A DNA stretch of 24,005 nt from Minisyncoccota bacterium (GTDB lineage Bacteria; Patescibacteriota; Minisyncoccia; Minisyncoccales; RBG-13-42-11), in assembly GCA_028687495.1 (NCBI GenBank), contig JAQUAA010000007.1, positions 1 through 24,005 on the forward strand. Direction: 5' to 3'. The notes under the pieces were generated by a model. That model searched no databases. It had not been told where the DNA came from and was given only the letters and a program-made list of their open reading frames with translations. Positions 22,423-24,005 of the stretch are shown one piece after another (the stretch's first letter is position 1; the number at the start of each line of letters is the position of its first letter). Both the position numbers and the translations under genes were made by a program.

Positions 22423-23453
22423 ATCAGCCTATTGAGATCGATGGTTCATATTTAGAGGGGGGCGGCCAGATTTTAAGAACAGCTTGCTCGCTGTCTGTTG
22501 TTACTGGGAGACCCTGCCGGGTTTTTAATATCAGAAAGGGCCGGCCCAATCCGGGATTGGCCCCCCAGCATCTCTTAGGAATCCAAGCTTTGGCCAAGTT
22601 GAGCAATGCCGATTTGGAAGGCGATTCTTTAGGGTCGGAAGAAATCGTTTTCTCTCCTCCGGAATCTGTCGAATCAGGACCTAAAGATATCCAAATTAAG
22701 ATTGACACGGCCGGCAGCATCACTCTGGTCTTACAAACATTGATTCTTCCGGCGCTTTTAAGTCCGCAACCCCTGAAAATTACTTTTGAGGGCGGGGCGA
22801 CGGATACTTTTTTCTCACCAACTATTGATTACTTTAAGCATTGCTTTTTAAAAATTTTAGAAAAAATGGGGGGCAAGATTGAGATTAACGTTATCAAAAG
22901 AGGATATTATCCCGAAGGCGGAGCAAAAGCCGAAGTTTCAGTTTTTCCGTCGAAATTAAAAAACATCAATTTGACGGAAAGAGGAAACCTTGAAAAGATC
23001 ATCATAATTTCCGGGGCGTCCGAAGTTTTAAAAGACAAAAAAGTCGCCGAAAGACAGATTGCCGGAGTCAGGGAAATTTTGGGAAAACTCAATCTGCCGA
23101 CCGGAGAAAATGTTGAATATCACAAAACTCAATCTCCGGGAAGCAATCTTTGTCTGGTGGGAAAGTTTGAAAAAACCCTACTGGGAACTGATAATTTGGG
23201 CAAATTGGGTAAAAGAGCGGAAGACGTCGGCAAGGAAGCGGCCCTGGAATTGTTGAAGGAACAGAAATCTGGCGCTTGTCTGGACAAACATTCATCGGAT
23301 CAGATTTTGCCCTATTTGGCTTTAGCCGGAGAAAAAAGCCAAGTTTCAGTCTCGGAAATCACGAATCACTGCAGAACAAACATTTGGGTAATTGAGAAAT
23401 TTATTAAAGGAAAATTCAAAATTGAAGGAAATTTAATTAGTTTCGAAGATTAA
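22416..23453 (+). CDS. rtcA: RNA 3'-terminal phosphate cyclase
   Basis: RtcA converts an RNA 3'-phosphate into a 2',3'-cyclic phosphate using ATP through a covalent enzyme-AMP intermediate. The 345 residues open with IEIDGSYLEGGGQILRTACS, the family hallmark, then IRKGRPNPGLAPQHLLGIQA, DTAGSITLVLQTLILPALL, GGATDTFFSPTIDYF and KRGYYPEGGA. The C-terminal LDKHSSDQILPYLALAG carries His292, the equivalent of the adenylated histidine. Length is typical at about 340. No RNA ligase RtcB is seen in the window. It diverges from the PRTase-HTH gene, with overlapping facing promoters, and its stop overlaps by 3 bp the converging endonuclease Q-like gene. In Escherichia coli rtcBA is also controlled by a divergent regulator (RtcR), but of a different family. 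Confidence 0.95.
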   Translation: MSNQPIEIDGSYLEGGGQILRTACSLSVVTGRPCRVFNIRKGRPNPGLAPQHLLGIQALAKLSNADLEGDSLGSEEIVFSPPESVESGPKDIQIKIDTAGSITLVLQTLILPALLSPQPLKITFEGGATDTFFSPTIDYFKHCFLKILEKMGGKIEINVIKRGYYPEGGAKAEVSVFPSKLKNINLTERGNLEKIIIISGASEVLKDKKVAERQIAGVREILGKLNLPTGENVEYHKTQSPGSNLCLVGKFEKTLLGTDNLGKLGKRAEDVGKEAALELLKEQKSGACLDKHSSDQILPYLALAGEKSQVSVSEITNHCRTNIWVIEKFIKGKFKIEGNLISFED

Positions 23454-24005
23454 AAGAGAGTGTCCTGCCGAGATAATTCTCTCTGTTCTTCTTTAGAAAA
23501 AATCTTAATTTTACCGTAAACGCCGTCATAACCAGCTTCCTTAAAAACCTTTCCTTCTCTCACTCTTACTATGCCTTCGGAAATTTCAGGCGTGGTTACG
23601 GCCTCCAGTTTTTCTTTCGGCGCCTCTAAAAGAATATTGAATTCTGAACCGAATTTTTCAATTAAGTTGTTGTATTCTTTTTCAACTCCCTTGGTCCCTC
23701 TCGTTTGCCCAAAAACATCGGCAATGATTTCTTCCAAGGGAACTAGATTTTTGAAGGGGATGGCCCCTTGGGGTCTGAAACCCTCTTTTCTGTCAGCCAG
23801 TTCCTCCACCCGATTCAAAACCCCGACGGTCAGCGGCTTCCCGCAGACTGGGCAAATGCCGTTGTATTTCCTGGTTTCTGAAGGAGATAATTTGATTCCG
23901 CAAATTCTGTGACCGTCAAAATGATATTTCCCTTCTTCTGGGAAAAACTCAATCGTGTATAGAAACTTTTGAGGATTTTTTGTTTTAATCGCCCCGATAA
24001 TTTCT
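23450..24005 (-). CDS. Endonuclease Q-like PHP-family nuclease, C-terminal part (window edge)
   Basis: I translated the minus strand from the right edge: 185 codons in one open frame, running off the window at the 5' end. The text matches the C-terminal part of endonuclease Q (TIGR00375-type PHP protein), a nuclease that cleaves 5' to deaminated bases. It has FLYTIEFFPEEGKYHFDGHR, then a zinc site with C in RICGI and the pair CPVCGKPLTVGV, followed by RVEELADRKEGFRPQGAIPF and TRGTKGVEKEYNNLIEKFGS. The catalytic PHP domain lies outside the window. An internal ATG at 23818 is not the true start, since homology and the open frame continue upstream to the edge. The stop overlaps that of rtcA by 3 bp, tail to tail. 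The name is confident; activity is inferred from the family. Confidence 0.85.
   Translation of the reverse strand, partial: EIIGAIKTKNPQKFLYTIEFFPEEGKYHFDGHRICGIKLSPSETRKYNGICPVCGKPLTVGVLNRVEELADRKEGFRPQGAIPFKNLVPLEEIIADVFGQTRGTKGVEKEYNNLIEKFGSEFNILLEAPKEKLEAVTTPEISEGIVRVREGKVFKEAGYDGVYGKIKIFSKEEQRELSRQDTLF

Noticed and set aside
1..24005. CRISPR arrays, insertion sequences, tRNA or rRNA genes, recoded UGA
   Set aside because: No direct-repeat array, transposase, terminal inverted repeats or tRNA cloverleaf other than the tmRNA ends was seen. Several genes end in TGA at positions fitting their families, so UGA is a stop.

Overview
The window looks like chromosomal DNA of a Candidate Phyla Radiation (Patescibacteria, Parcubacteria-like) bacterium. 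This is inferred from protein style: a half-size MFS protein, a GreA with an SEDLNPEY tip, an ArgRS whose HIGH motif is degenerate, small lineage-restricted hypotheticals, near-zero gene spacing, and housekeeping genes in an order unlike model bacteria. UGA is used as a stop, so the Gracilibacteria/Absconditabacteria recoded genetic code does not apply. No mobile element, CRISPR array, rRNA or tRNA gene is visible.

Layout. (1) From 1 to 11825 a minus-strand translation/repair operon reads argS, ileS, a small hypothetical, recO, a surface protein with Ig-like repeats, glyS, an M16 peptidase, an AI-2E/PerM-family membrane protein and rsmI (cut by the window edge). Genes are 26 bp apart or less, or overlap. 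IleRS carries a complete histidine-phosphatase domain inserted between its catalytic halves. (2) From 11888 to 13784 a plus-strand translation block holds smpB, the tmRNA gene ssrA, infC, rpmI and rplT. smpB and ssrA are 4 bp apart, and infC starts with TTG 27 bp after the tmRNA. (3) From 13774 to 19856 a minus-strand operon holds a tandem HD-domain protein, an exported alpha/beta-hydrolase-like protein, a flippase-like membrane protein, a six-helix MFS half, bacterial PolX, an Ap4A-type Nudix hydrolase and a minimal O6-alkylguanine transferase. The last three suggest a repair and nucleotide-sanitation group. (4) From 19894 to 20773 lies greA with a clear intrinsic terminator, preceded by 357 bp without a recognised gene. 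That gap holds three tandem sigma70-type promoters and a leader with mutually exclusive stems. (5) From 20774 to 22383 a minus-strand pair holds a HAD phosphatase and an unusual protein joining a phosphoribosyltransferase-like domain, an AsnC/Lrp-type helix-turn-helix and an Lrp-like ligand-binding domain. It diverges from rtcA (RNA 3'-phosphate cyclase, 22416-23453) across a very short gap in which the two promoters face each other. (6) The right edge is the C-terminal part of an endonuclease Q-like PHP nuclease, convergent with rtcA.

The best candidates for undescribed biology are the IleRS-histidine phosphatase fusion, the PRTase-HTH-Lrp regulator facing rtcA, and the greA leader, where a small reading frame stops exactly on one arm of competing stems. 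The tmRNA tag ending in LAYA and the ArgRS with TLGN in place of HIGH also merit checking. Family calls come from motif recognition by eye; no database search was run.
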